Shown here: positions 11,144 through 19,078 of the stretch, piece after piece | Numbering within the stretch: position 1 is the first letter of the stretch | Layout: each line of letters starts with the position of its first letter | NCBI RefSeq assembly: GCF_003610465.1 | Contig: NZ_RAQI01000001.1 | Span: 1,178,001 to 1,242,000 of the forward strand | DNA length: 64,000 bases | Source: Xenorhabdus ehlersii | GTDB taxonomy: Bacteria; Pseudomonadota; Gammaproteobacteria; Enterobacterales; Enterobacteriaceae | Reading direction: 5' to 3' | Notes under the pieces: generated by a model | What the model saw: only the letters and a program-made list of their open reading frames with translations | Databases searched by the model: none | Told to the model about the DNA's origin: nothing | Position numbers and translations under genes: made by a program

Positions 11144-11665
11144 TCAGTTTTTTTCCAGTAGTTCAATGATTTGGTTAGCGACGACTTTGGCGCTTTGCTC
11201 ATCTGTGCGAATAGTCACGTCAGCAATTTCCTCATAAAGAGGATTGCGCTCATCAGCCAAATTCTCTAAAACTTCTCGTGCTGGTGCATCAACTTGAAGT
11301 AAAGGGCGTTTTTTATCGCGCTGGGTACGAGCCAACTGTTTTTCGATGGTTGTTTCTAAATAGACGACCACACCACGGGCAGACAGGCGATTGCGGGTTT
11401 CTTTTGATTTAACAGAACCCCCTCCAGTAGCCAATACGATGCCTTGTTTTTCAGTCAGTTCGTTAATTATTTTTTCTTCGCGATCGCGGAAGCCTTCTTC
11501 GCCTTCCACATCAAATACCCAGCCCACGTCAGCTCCGGTACGTCGCTCAATTTCTTGATCAGAGTCGTAAAACTCCATATTGAGTTGCTGAGCTAACTGA
11601 CGACCAATAGTGCTTTTGCCGGCACCCATAGGCCCAACCAGAAAGATATTGCGTTTCTCTGCCAT
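11144..11665 (-). CDS. aroK: Shikimate kinase I
   Basis: Phosphorylates shikimate at the 3-OH using ATP. The 173-residue product shows the P-loop [12 protein letters not shown], the shikimate-binding [23 protein letters not shown], the GGGSV motif and the lid with RDKKRPLL. Length and N terminus ([19 protein letters not shown]) match E. coli AroK. First gene of the seven-gene operon running down to trpS. Confidence 0.97.
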   Translation of the reverse strand: MAEKRNIFLVGPMGAGKSTIGRQLAQQLNMEFYDSDQEIERRTGADVGWVFDVEGEEGFRDREEKIINELTEKQGIVLATGGGSVKSKETRNRLSARGVVVYLETTIEKQLARTQRDKKRPLLQVDAPAREVLENLADERNPLYEEIADVTIRTDEQSAKVVANQIIELLEKN

Positions 11666-12108
11666 GTTTTTGGTATTACTAAGACTGTTTGTTAATGATA
11701 ACCCGCCCCGCCAATCAGATTAGCCACGGGACCTAAACTGAAACCTCATGAGTGATAATGTGAGATCAGATAGGAAAATTATCTCAGCACATCAGCCTGT
11801 ATTGCAACTATATAAATTTCGCACGAGCTGAATCATCGGGTTCATGCTTTTGCTGGCCGATTGAGAGCCTATTGTATCTACCTTCCATCCTACAACTTGC
11901 TGTTTTGCTGCAATTTGCCATCTATTGGGTATAAGCTCTTGCTTGCGATATTAGATCTGCTCACTCAATTAGTTAATCCTTGTATGCTAAATTACTCTCA
12001 GCGTCAAATCCATAAACAGGCCAGACCAAGAAAAACGGTAGGTGTTTTGACAGAAAAAACATAATTACGTTATTAATGGATTGATTTTTATATTATATTT
12101 TTCATTGA
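11666..12108. other. Spacer between aroK and the hof genes
   Basis: A 443-bp AT-rich stretch with no convincing gene; the 67-codon plus-strand frame inside it has no Shine-Dalgarno sequence and no family resemblance. It must hold the aroK operon promoter, since aroK is the first gene of the unit. I recognise no specific operator. Confidence 0.5.
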
Positions 12109-13167
12109 TTAAATATCGGTCAGTTGAGGTGTAATAAAAATTACGAGTTCCCGGCGGCTATGTTGCTCTCCTTTTTGGTTAAATAATGCCCCCAATAGGG
12201 GCAGATCTGACAAATAAGGAACTTTTTGTAAACTTGCGGTTTTTTTCTGTTGGAAGATCCCTCCGAGAATCAAGGTCTCCCCATTTCTAATTGTAACTTG
12301 GGTTATTATCTCTTGTTTATCGATGGACAAATTTTCATTTCCTCCCTGGTTGATGGGAAAACCGGGCGCATTCTGACTAATTTTCAGTGCGAGCCGGATT
12401 TTCCCCTGCCTTAAAATATGGGGAGTAACTTCCATGCCCAATACCGCCTCTTTAAATTGAACGGTAGTTTTGTCCTTGTCCTGAACAATATAGGGAATAT
12501 CAGAACCTTGCTTGATACTGGCTGTTTGCTGATGTGAAGCTGTTAGTCGTGGGCTGGCAATGATATCAAGCTGGTTTTCCTGCTCTAGTGCACTGAGTTC
12601 CAGCTCTAGTAAGTTTGCATGAATGCGGGCGGTATTCAGTACCAACCTATGGCGCTGATTGCCAGCGGGTTGATGTAGATTTAAGCGGTTTAGACCTATT
12701 GATTGATTATGTGGATCGGCGTTTACTCCCCAATGAATCCCCAATTCATGCAGGGCTTCCTGACTGCTGGTAACAATATGGGCAGTGATCTGTACTTGTT
12801 GCTGTGGGGTATCGACTTCTTTCAGCCAGTTTTTAATACGGGTAATGGCATCAAATTTATCTTCCAGGATCAGGCTGTTGGTTAAGGGATCGTGTTCAAC
12901 CTTTCCCCATTTTGTCAGTAGTGCAGGATGATTTTTCTGTAATTGTTCTGCCACTTGCCCTGCGTCGGCGTATTGCAAAGTAATTGCCTGATATTCGATC
13001 TCTTGTTCTTGCTCATTTTGTTCTGCCGGAGAAAAGTCAGTTGCATTCTCTATTATCGGAGGCTGGAACGGATCTCTTATTGGCATTTCAAAATTTGGCT
13101 CTTCTCCGGTAAAACCAAATAGGGGGAATAAGAGACAGATTAGGAGAAGCAAAGGATGGCGGTTCAT
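12109..13167 (-). CDS. Secretin-type protein, apparent HofP(N-term)-HofQ(C-term) chimera
   Basis: The C-terminal ~310 residues match HofQ, the outer-membrane secretin of the hof (competence-like, DNA-as-nutrient) system: ITLQYADAGQVAEQL, VQITAHIVTSSQEALHELGIHWG, LELSALEQENQLDIIASPRL, SIKQGSDIPY, AVLGMEVTP and GETLILGGIF. The N-terminal ~90 residues of a normal HofQ (signal plus STN/N0 domain) are absent. Instead there is a signal peptide (LLLLICLLFPLFGFTG) followed by MPIRDPFQPP, the RDPF-x-PP signature of HofP/PilP lipoprotein-like partners. At 352 residues it is about 60 shorter than E. coli HofQ. There is no separate hofP. An in-frame deletion joining hofP to hofQ is the simplest reading; function may be lost or altered. 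It overlaps hofO by 4 bases. Confidence 0.8.
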   Translation of the reverse strand: MNRHPLLLLICLLFPLFGFTGEEPNFEMPIRDPFQPPIIENATDFSPAEQNEQEQEIEYQAITLQYADAGQVAEQLQKNHPALLTKWGKVEHDPLTNSLILEDKFDAITRIKNWLKEVDTPQQQVQITAHIVTSSQEALHELGIHWGVNADPHNQSIGLNRLNLHQPAGNQRHRLVLNTARIHANLLELELSALEQENQLDIIASPRLTASHQQTASIKQGSDIPYIVQDKDKTTVQFKEAVLGMEVTPHILRQGKIRLALKISQNAPGFPINQGGNENLSIDKQEIITQVTIRNGETLILGGIFQQKKTASLQKVPYLSDLPLLGALFNQKGEQHSRRELVIFITPQLTDI

Positions 13168-13703
13168 GATTTCTCCTCATCTGAAAAAACCATGTGAACC
13201 GTTAGGTTATCATCGGCAGGTGTAATTGTGATGTGCTTAATTAATAACGGTGGTTGCAATTTTTGAATTTCATTCAAGAAATGGAGAAATTGGCCGTAAT
13301 TTAGCGACAGCATGATATGCCAGAAAACGTGTTCGTTTTCTTTGTGGATTTTCCATTCCATTAGCTGACTACCGGAATGGGTTAGTGGTGTATGCAGTCG
13401 TTTGAGTATGGTCGTATTATTTTTTGAGGATGAAAGATGGCCGTTTTGAGCAAGGCTTGTAGTCATATGCTGGATCTGCTGTTGAGTTTCAGGCAGAGAT
13501 GGCAGTTCAGCAAGTTTTTGCCGGGATAGAACCGCATTGTGTTGCTGCTGCTTAATATTGCTCTGGAGAGCGTGAATCTCATACCGATTTTTCTGCCAGA
13601 CTAAAAAATAGAACCCCAACAGTAGTGAGATGATGAGCAATTGTTGCAAGACAAGCTGTTGCCAGACGGGCCGATAAAACCATTCAAGATAATTATTTCT
13701 CAT
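13164..13703 (-). CDS. hofO: HofO-like protein (PilO-type)
   Basis: A 179-residue bitopic inner-membrane protein: a membrane segment near residues 17-36 (LVLQQLLIISLLLGFYFLVW), a coiled-coil-prone region rich in Gln, then a PilO-like ferredoxin-fold periplasmic domain ending FLNEIQKLQPPLLIKHITITPADDNLTVHMVFS. It belongs to the PilMNO-like inner-membrane platform with HofM and HofN. It overlaps hofN by 11 bases and the secretin gene by 4. The call relies on position, topology and weak motif resemblance, as these proteins diverge fast. Confidence 0.82.
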   Translation of the reverse strand: MRNNYLEWFYRPVWQQLVLQQLLIISLLLGFYFLVWQKNRYEIHALQSNIKQQQHNAVLSRQKLAELPSLPETQQQIQHMTTSLAQNGHLSSSKNNTTILKRLHTPLTHSGSQLMEWKIHKENEHVFWHIMLSLNYGQFLHFLNEIQKLQPPLLIKHITITPADDNLTVHMVFSDEEKS

Positions 13704-14244
13704 CGGATTCTCCCATCAACCAATTTGCATCAATGGTAAAAACCTTGAAATGATCTTCTGTCGTGGTCATTTTTCTTAGCTGTACATTGTTAAGCGAAGT
13801 ATCGTCAGTCAGGTTATCCAACAAATTGGAGATATCTGTATAGTTTTGACTGCGGGCGGTAAAAATTAATTGTCCACTGTCGTCACTAAATGCAGTCAGC
13901 CAACTATTCTCTGGTAATAAATGAGGAAGTTGACGAAATAGTTGTAAATAACGTTGATTCTGTTCCATGAATATGCGTTTTTTCCGTAATTGTTGTGACA
14001 ATTGTTGGTGCTGTTGCACGGCTTGGTCTGTTGCACTGATAGTTTGTTGTAATTGAGCCAATTGGTGAGTCATTTCCGTTAATTGTTCGCGATATTGTCT
14101 AATCTGGTTTGTTTGTAGCGTAGAAATAAACACCAATATTGCTGTCCACAACGTAAGTTGTAAGCAAAGTAGTGCTCCCCATGTTTGGCACTGGCGTTTG
14201 AGCCTTTTCTGCCGCCAGGGTAAAAAATTGACTTGATGCATCAT
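13693..14244 (-). CDS. hofN: HofN-like protein (PilN-type)
   Basis: A 183-residue bitopic inner-membrane protein with the PilN-type cytoplasmic leader QVNFLPWRQKRLKRQ (PilN INLLPWR motif, which binds PilM/HofM), then a membrane segment at about residues 22-45, a long coiled coil and a small periplasmic domain. The start overlaps hofM by 4 bases. Part of a compact hofM-N-O-(P)Q operon. Confidence 0.87.
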   Translation of the reverse strand: MMHQVNFLPWRQKRLKRQCQTWGALLCLQLTLWTAILVFISTLQTNQIRQYREQLTEMTHQLAQLQQTISATDQAVQQHQQLSQQLRKKRIFMEQNQRYLQLFRQLPHLLPENSWLTAFSDDSGQLIFTARSQNYTDISNLLDNLTDDTSLNNVQLRKMTTTEDHFKVFTIDANWLMGESDEK

Positions 14245-15089
14245 TGATCACTCGGCCTGAGCGCTAAACCTGCGGCAATAATGAACGCATTCGTTTTATC
14301 TGGCAGTGGGGGATGATAATGACGGAACGCCATTAAGAGTTGCCAAATATTGGCCGATTTTGTTGATACTGATATCGCTTTTACTGATGTCGATTGCTCT
14401 TCATCGCTGTAATAAATTGCATAATTTTCTGTTCCTGGAGTCATGGGGAGCTGGTTGATGACCTGGACCAGATGGGAATCCGGTTGTGAAGTTATCAGGC
14501 CATAACCGAAAGGTCGGTTAGCAGGGGCTACCCATAGCCAGTCTGTCATACGTTTGTGAACTAACCAACTGTCGTCAGGCACTCCCGCAAGTTTGGCGAC
14601 ATAACGCAATGCACAGGGTGCAATATCAATGGCATCGAGAGACAAATTGATCTCAGCGAACAGATTCAGCCAGAGGTTGAGATCTTTTTGACGGGTTGCA
14701 CTAATGCAAATCTGCTGACCATGAACACGATAATCCAACGCCAGATCACTGGCAGGAAATTGTTTTTCAGCATTGGCGTGCACAAACCAGCCAAGTTCCG
14801 GCTCCTGTAAAGCAGTATGGTCAGGTAAGGCGATCTGGCGCTGTAAGGTTTGCTGAACAGGGAGGGCTAATCTTAAGCTAAGATTCTTAGGTAATATTTT
14901 TCGCCATTGCATTAAAATGTGGAATAATTTTTCAGGATCTTGTAACCGCCCTCCTGAAATAATCTCGCTGGATAAGTGATATTGCCAGCAATGTCGAAGT
15001 TGCCAACCGTCACGGCGTTTAATGGCGGCAAGAGCGCGAATGTAATGATCTTGGACATCCAGTCCGATATACCATTTAGGTGGATACAT
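14241..15089 (-). CDS. hofM: HofM-like pilus assembly ATPase-fold protein (PilM-type)
   Basis: Cytoplasmic actin-fold protein of 282 residues, PilM family. It begins PPKWYIGLDVQDHYIRALAAIKRRDGWQLRHCW, the family's characteristic opening strand pair, followed by LALPVQQTLQRQIALPD and a DIAPCALRYVAKLAG segment. In E. coli hofMNOPQ is required for using DNA as a nutrient. First gene of the hof operon, divergent from mrcA. Confidence 0.88.
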   Translation of the reverse strand: MYPPKWYIGLDVQDHYIRALAAIKRRDGWQLRHCWQYHLSSEIISGGRLQDPEKLFHILMQWRKILPKNLSLRLALPVQQTLQRQIALPDHTALQEPELGWFVHANAEKQFPASDLALDYRVHGQQICISATRQKDLNLWLNLFAEINLSLDAIDIAPCALRYVAKLAGVPDDSWLVHKRMTDWLWVAPANRPFGYGLITSQPDSHLVQVINQLPMTPGTENYAIYYSDEEQSTSVKAISVSTKSANIWQLLMAFRHYHPPLPDKTNAFIIAAGLALRPSDQ

Positions 15090-15184
15090 ATAGAGATCTC
15101 CTTATCTACTATCAACGAAAACATCAAATTAATGAAAACCTAATGAGACATGAAAGCGGGACTGGTAAAGGTGATATCTATTAT

Positions 15185-15260
15185 TTGTACATATGGTTAT
15201 TGTACATATAGTGTTGTACAACCCTTATACTAATCCCTTTATACTAAGCCTTTTATACTA
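15185..15260. repeat. Array of six TTRTAC elements between hofM and mrcA
   Basis: Three TTGTACA copies start at 15185, 15200 and 15214, and three TTATACTA copies start at 15225, 15239 and 15253. The steps are 15, 14, 11, 14 and 14 bases. The last three are a nearly perfect 14-bp tandem repeat. The array fills the middle of the divergent hofM-mrcA promoter region. The TATACT cores also resemble sigma-70 -10 boxes. A regulator array, stacked promoters or slippage expansion are all possible. Confidence 0.6.
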
Positions 15261-15311
15261 CGTACTGATCGTTTATAAACTGCCCGATTAACATGGCGTG
15301 AGAAATTTCAG

Positions 15312-17843
15312 GTGAAGTTCATAAAGTATTTTTTGATCCTTATTGTTGTTTGCATTTTATTGGGAGTTGCCTCGATTTTTGGTTTGTACAAATATATCGA
15401 GCCACAGCTTCCTGATGTTGCGACGCTAAAGGATGTCCGGTTACAAACACCTATGCAGGTGTTCAGTGCTGATGGCGAATTAATAGCCCAATATGGTGAA
15501 AAACGCCGTTTACCCCTTACCTTGTCAGAAATACCTCCCCTAATGGAGAAAGCTTTTATTGCCACGGAAGATAGCCGTTTTTATGAACACCACGGTGTTG
15601 ATCCCATCGGGGTGATCCGCGCTGTTTCTGTGGTAATGACTTCCGGTCATGCTTCCCAAGGGGCGAGTACCATCACTCAGCAGCTTGCGAGAAACTTTTT
15701 TCTTAGCCGAGAGAAAACTTTGATACGTAAAGCGAAAGAGGCATTTCTGGCGATTAAGATCGAACAATTATTAACTAAGGATGAAATCCTGGAGTTGTAT
15801 CTCAACAAGATCTATCTTGGCTATCGCGCTTATGGTGTTGGCGCTGCGGCTCATGTCTATTTTGGCAAGAGCGTCAACGAGTTGACATTGGGTGAAATGG
15901 CGATGATTGCCGGTTTGCCGAAAGCGCCTTCAACGTTTAACCCACTTTATTCTTATGATCGGGCGATCAGCCGCCGCAATGTGGTACTGGGAAGAATGCT
16001 GGAAGAGGGATATATCACTCGGCGTCAGTATGATGAAGCCAGAGAAGAAAAATTGGTTGCCCGTTATCACGCTCCACAAATTATTTTTTCTGCGCCTTAT
16101 CTGACTGAAATGGCTCGCCAGGAAATGATCAATCGTTATGGTGAAAATGCCTATACAGATGGTTATAAGGTCTATACCACTATCACGCGCAAATCTCAGT
16201 TAGCGGCTGTAAACGCGGTGCGTTCCAATGTGATTGATTATGATGTCCGTCACGGTTACCGCGGCCCCCAGGAAGTGTTATGGAAAGCCAATCAGCCGGT
16301 ATGGAGTCAAACGCAGATTATCGATAAGCTGAAAACCTTGCCCAAATATGGCCCTCTGGTGCCGGCCATTGTGACGAGCTCCAGCACTCACCAGGCACAA
16401 GTTATGCTGGTGGATGGCAACAAAGTTGAGTTGACAATGGCAGGCGTGCGCTGGGCACGTCCATTTAAAACTGACAGCTTACAAGGCGCTGTACCACATA
16501 GTGTCAATGAAGTCATTCGAGCAGGCGAACAAATTTGGATCAGAAAAGTCAATGATATGTGGTGGTTGGCTCAACTTCCCGACGTTAATGCGGCGTTGGT
16601 CTCCATCAATCCGATGAATGGTGCGATAGAAGCGTTGGTCGGTGGGTTTGATTTTGAATTGAGTAAATTTAACCGTGTGACACAATCGTTGCGTCAGGTC
16701 GGTTCCAATATCAAGCCATTCCTGTATACCGCTGCAATGGACAAAGGGCTGACGTTGGCTTCATTGCTGAATGATGCGCCAATCAGCCGTTGGGATGCCG
16801 GAGCCGGGACGGATTGGCGTCCGAAAAACTCACCACCGACTTACGATGGGCCAATTCGCTTGCGTCAGGGGTTAGGGCAATCCAAGAACGTAGTGATGGT
16901 TCGTGCCATGCGTGCAATGGGGGTTGATTACGCTGCTGATTACCTGAAGCGTTTCGGTTTACCGGGTGAAAATGTTGTACGTACAGAATCTTTAGCACTG
17001 GGTTCCCCTTCATTTACCCCGCTACAGTTAGTACGCGGTTATGCCGTGATGGCAAATGGTGGTTACCTGGTTGATCCTTACTTCATCAGCAAAATTGAAA
17101 ATGATGAGGGGAAGGTACTGTTTGAAGCGAAACCTAAAATTGCTTGTCCACAATGTGAAAACATTCCGGTGATTTATGGTGAAACAGCTCGTTCCATTGA
17201 ATTGTCTGAAGACTCCATTGAGAACGTGGCTCATTCTGATGTTCCGCAAAATCCAGCTTTACCGCCTCAACCGGAGTTAGAGAGCGTATCGGGAAATGTT
17301 AATGTGGATGATCAACAGTATGCTCCTCACGTTATTAGTACACCGTTGGCGTTCCTTATTCATGATGCCTTGAATACCAATATCTTTGGTGAGCCGGGTT
17401 GGATGGGAACGGGCTGGCGGGCTGCCCGTGATTTGAAGCGCCGTGATATTGGTGGCAAAACTGGGACGACCAACAGCTCAAAAGATGCGTGGTTCTCCGG
17501 TTATGGCCCAGATATGGTGGCAACAGCTTGGATTGGTTTCGATGAACATAGCAGAAGTTTGGGGCGTACTCCGGCATTAAAAGGGGAAGGTGGCGCGAAA
17601 ACAGCTCAACCAATTTGGGATGATTTTATGAAAACTGCGTTGGCAGGTGTTCCTGAGAAAGTTATGGAACCCCCTGCCGGCATTGTTTCTGTCACGATTG
17701 ATCGGGCTACAGGTAAGTTATCTAATGGTGGTAGCAATACCCGTAAAGAGTATTTCATTGATGGCACTCAGCCGACGGAATATGCCGTACCAGATGTGGG
17801 TACAACAGTCACTGAGAATGGTGAAAGTCGTGAACTATTCTGA
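15312..17843 (+). CDS. mrcA: Penicillin-binding protein 1A (bifunctional peptidoglycan synthase)
   Basis: Class A PBP with glycosyltransferase and transpeptidase activities, anchored in the inner membrane. The N terminus has a membrane anchor (YFLILIVVCILLGVASIFGLY). The GT51 domain shows EDSRFYEHHGVD, GASTITQQLARNFFLS and KIYLGYRAYGVGAAA. The transpeptidase has the SxxK serine in GSNIKPFLYT, SxN in GQSKNVVM and KTGTTNSSKDAWF. At 843 residues it is full length and includes the ODD/PC-type insert seen in PBP1A. The start is a GTG at 15312, giving MKFIKYFLI as in E. coli MKFVKYFLI. Divergent from hofM. Confidence 0.97.
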   Translation: MKFIKYFLILIVVCILLGVASIFGLYKYIEPQLPDVATLKDVRLQTPMQVFSADGELIAQYGEKRRLPLTLSEIPPLMEKAFIATEDSRFYEHHGVDPIGVIRAVSVVMTSGHASQGASTITQQLARNFFLSREKTLIRKAKEAFLAIKIEQLLTKDEILELYLNKIYLGYRAYGVGAAAHVYFGKSVNELTLGEMAMIAGLPKAPSTFNPLYSYDRAISRRNVVLGRMLEEGYITRRQYDEAREEKLVARYHAPQIIFSAPYLTEMARQEMINRYGENAYTDGYKVYTTITRKSQLAAVNAVRSNVIDYDVRHGYRGPQEVLWKANQPVWSQTQIIDKLKTLPKYGPLVPAIVTSSSTHQAQVMLVDGNKVELTMAGVRWARPFKTDSLQGAVPHSVNEVIRAGEQIWIRKVNDMWWLAQLPDVNAALVSINPMNGAIEALVGGFDFELSKFNRVTQSLRQVGSNIKPFLYTAAMDKGLTLASLLNDAPISRWDAGAGTDWRPKNSPPTYDGPIRLRQGLGQSKNVVMVRAMRAMGVDYAADYLKRFGLPGENVVRTESLALGSPSFTPLQLVRGYAVMANGGYLVDPYFISKIENDEGKVLFEAKPKIACPQCENIPVIYGETARSIELSEDSIENVAHSDVPQNPALPPQPELESVSGNVNVDDQQYAPHVISTPLAFLIHDALNTNIFGEPGWMGTGWRAARDLKRRDIGGKTGTTNSSKDAWFSGYGPDMVATAWIGFDEHSRSLGRTPALKGEGGAKTAQPIWDDFMKTALAGVPEKVMEPPAGIVSVTIDRATGKLSNGGSNTRKEYFIDGTQPTEYAVPDVGTTVTENGESRELF

Positions 17844-17875
17844 TTGATCTTCCTGCAATCAAAATAACGGAAATA

Positions 17876-17916
17876 AAAAGGCTTTGTCAGGGAACTGGCG
17901 GGGCCTTTTGTTATTT
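17876..17916 (+). terminator. Terminator of mrcA
   Basis: Stem AAAAGGC...GCCTTTT with a loop of about 20 bases, followed by TTATTT, 33 bases after the mrcA stop. The rest of the gap to nudE (to 18166) is very AT-rich and I see no gene in it. Confidence 0.6.
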
Positions 17917-18166
17917 ACTGGGGAAGATGATTATGATGATGCGAATTAATTTTGAAGGTGTAGTTAATTTGTGTATTTATTATTTTTAATAAACTGAGTT
18001 ATTTTTCATAAATATCATTAAAATTATTACATGTATCAAATTAAACCTTACTCTATTTAGGTGTTTATTTTTTATCTCCGTATTTCACCTAAAACGAGTA
18101 TAAAATTGGTATTGGGATATCAATTGCATACCCGTTTTTAAGGAATGCATTAATTAATGTTTCCCA

Positions 18167-18718
18167 TTATTTTTTTGCTTGCAGGTATCGTTGAGCAAAA
18201 AATAGGGCGCTGACATTTCTGGCTTCGTTGAAATCGGGATGCTCCAATAGTGACATCATGTCAGAGATTGGCCAGCGTTTCTGCACTAGTGGTTCGGGTT
18301 CATCTCCTTTCAGACATTCTGGATAAAGATCATGAGCAATCATGATATTCATCTTGCTGGAAAAATAGGACGGTGCCATCGTCAATTTCGTCAACAGTTC
18401 CAATTTTCCTGCGCCGAAACCAATTTCTTCCTTCAATTCACGATTGGCAGCTTCAAAAATACTCTCGCCAGCATCAATGGCACCTTTTGGAAAACCTAAT
18501 TCATATTGTTCGATACCAACGGCATATTCGTGAATCAGAACTAATTCATCCCCGATAACTGGAATAATTAGAACTGCTTCACGATTTGCCGGTTTCATTC
18601 GTTCATAAACTCGTTTTACACCATTACTGAATTCAAGATCAACAGATTGAATATTGAATAAGCGTGAGTGGGCAACGTCATTTATATTCAGTATCTTAGG
18701 TTTTTTTAGATCAATCAT
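18167..18718 (-). CDS. nudE: ADP compounds hydrolase NudE
   Basis: Nudix hydrolase that cleaves ADP-ribose, Ap3A, NADH and similar ADP compounds. The 183-residue product contains the Nudix box GAIDAGESIFEAANRELKEEIGFGA (G-x5-E-x7-REUxEExGU) and the family-specific VDLEFSNGVKRVYERMKPANREAV and MAPSYFSSKMNI stretches. It lies between mrcA and igaA on the opposite strand, as in E. coli. Confidence 0.96.
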   Translation of the reverse strand: MIDLKKPKILNINDVAHSRLFNIQSVDLEFSNGVKRVYERMKPANREAVLIIPVIGDELVLIHEYAVGIEQYELGFPKGAIDAGESIFEAANRELKEEIGFGAGKLELLTKLTMAPSYFSSKMNIMIAHDLYPECLKGDEPEPLVQKRWPISDMMSLLEHPDFNEARNVSALFFAQRYLQAKK

Positions 18719-19078
18719 GCTTGCCCCTGATGGTTGTCATATACCGGATAATTGAAAATAATAATGCGCCAAATAACTTAAATATTACTGTATTTTTTAA
18801 GTGTTGTGATGAAATGGTTACGCATTCAAGCTTTGCTTTAATATGGCGGATTATGTTAGTAAATGATAGCGATTATCGCTTGAATGTATTTTTGTTGCTA
18901 TCTTACTCACTCTTGCAAAAAAGACGTTAATTTATGGAAAGGTATGAGAAAAATTATATAACCTTTTGTAAATAAAATTAAAAATAGAAGACAAGAATAG
19001 GAATAGCCTGATTTTGGGTGTTTCATGAGATTGTTATTCTGCTGATCTCTGTACTGCTGTTATGAGCATGGGGAAAAA
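18719..19078. other. Divergent spacer nudE / igaA
   Basis: A 360-bp AT-rich gap with promoters for nudE and igaA. A 69-codon frame at 18721-18930 begins 2 bases from the nudE start, lacks a Shine-Dalgarno sequence and has no recognisable features, so I do not call it. No other element recognised. Confidence 0.45.

Noticed and set aside
11861..12064. 67-codon plus-strand frame upstream of aroK
   Set aside because: No Shine-Dalgarno sequence, no recognisable features, and it lies in the region expected to hold the aroK promoter.
18721..18930. 69-codon plus-strand frame between nudE and igaA
   Set aside because: Starts in the nudE promoter region without a ribosome-binding site; composition looks random.
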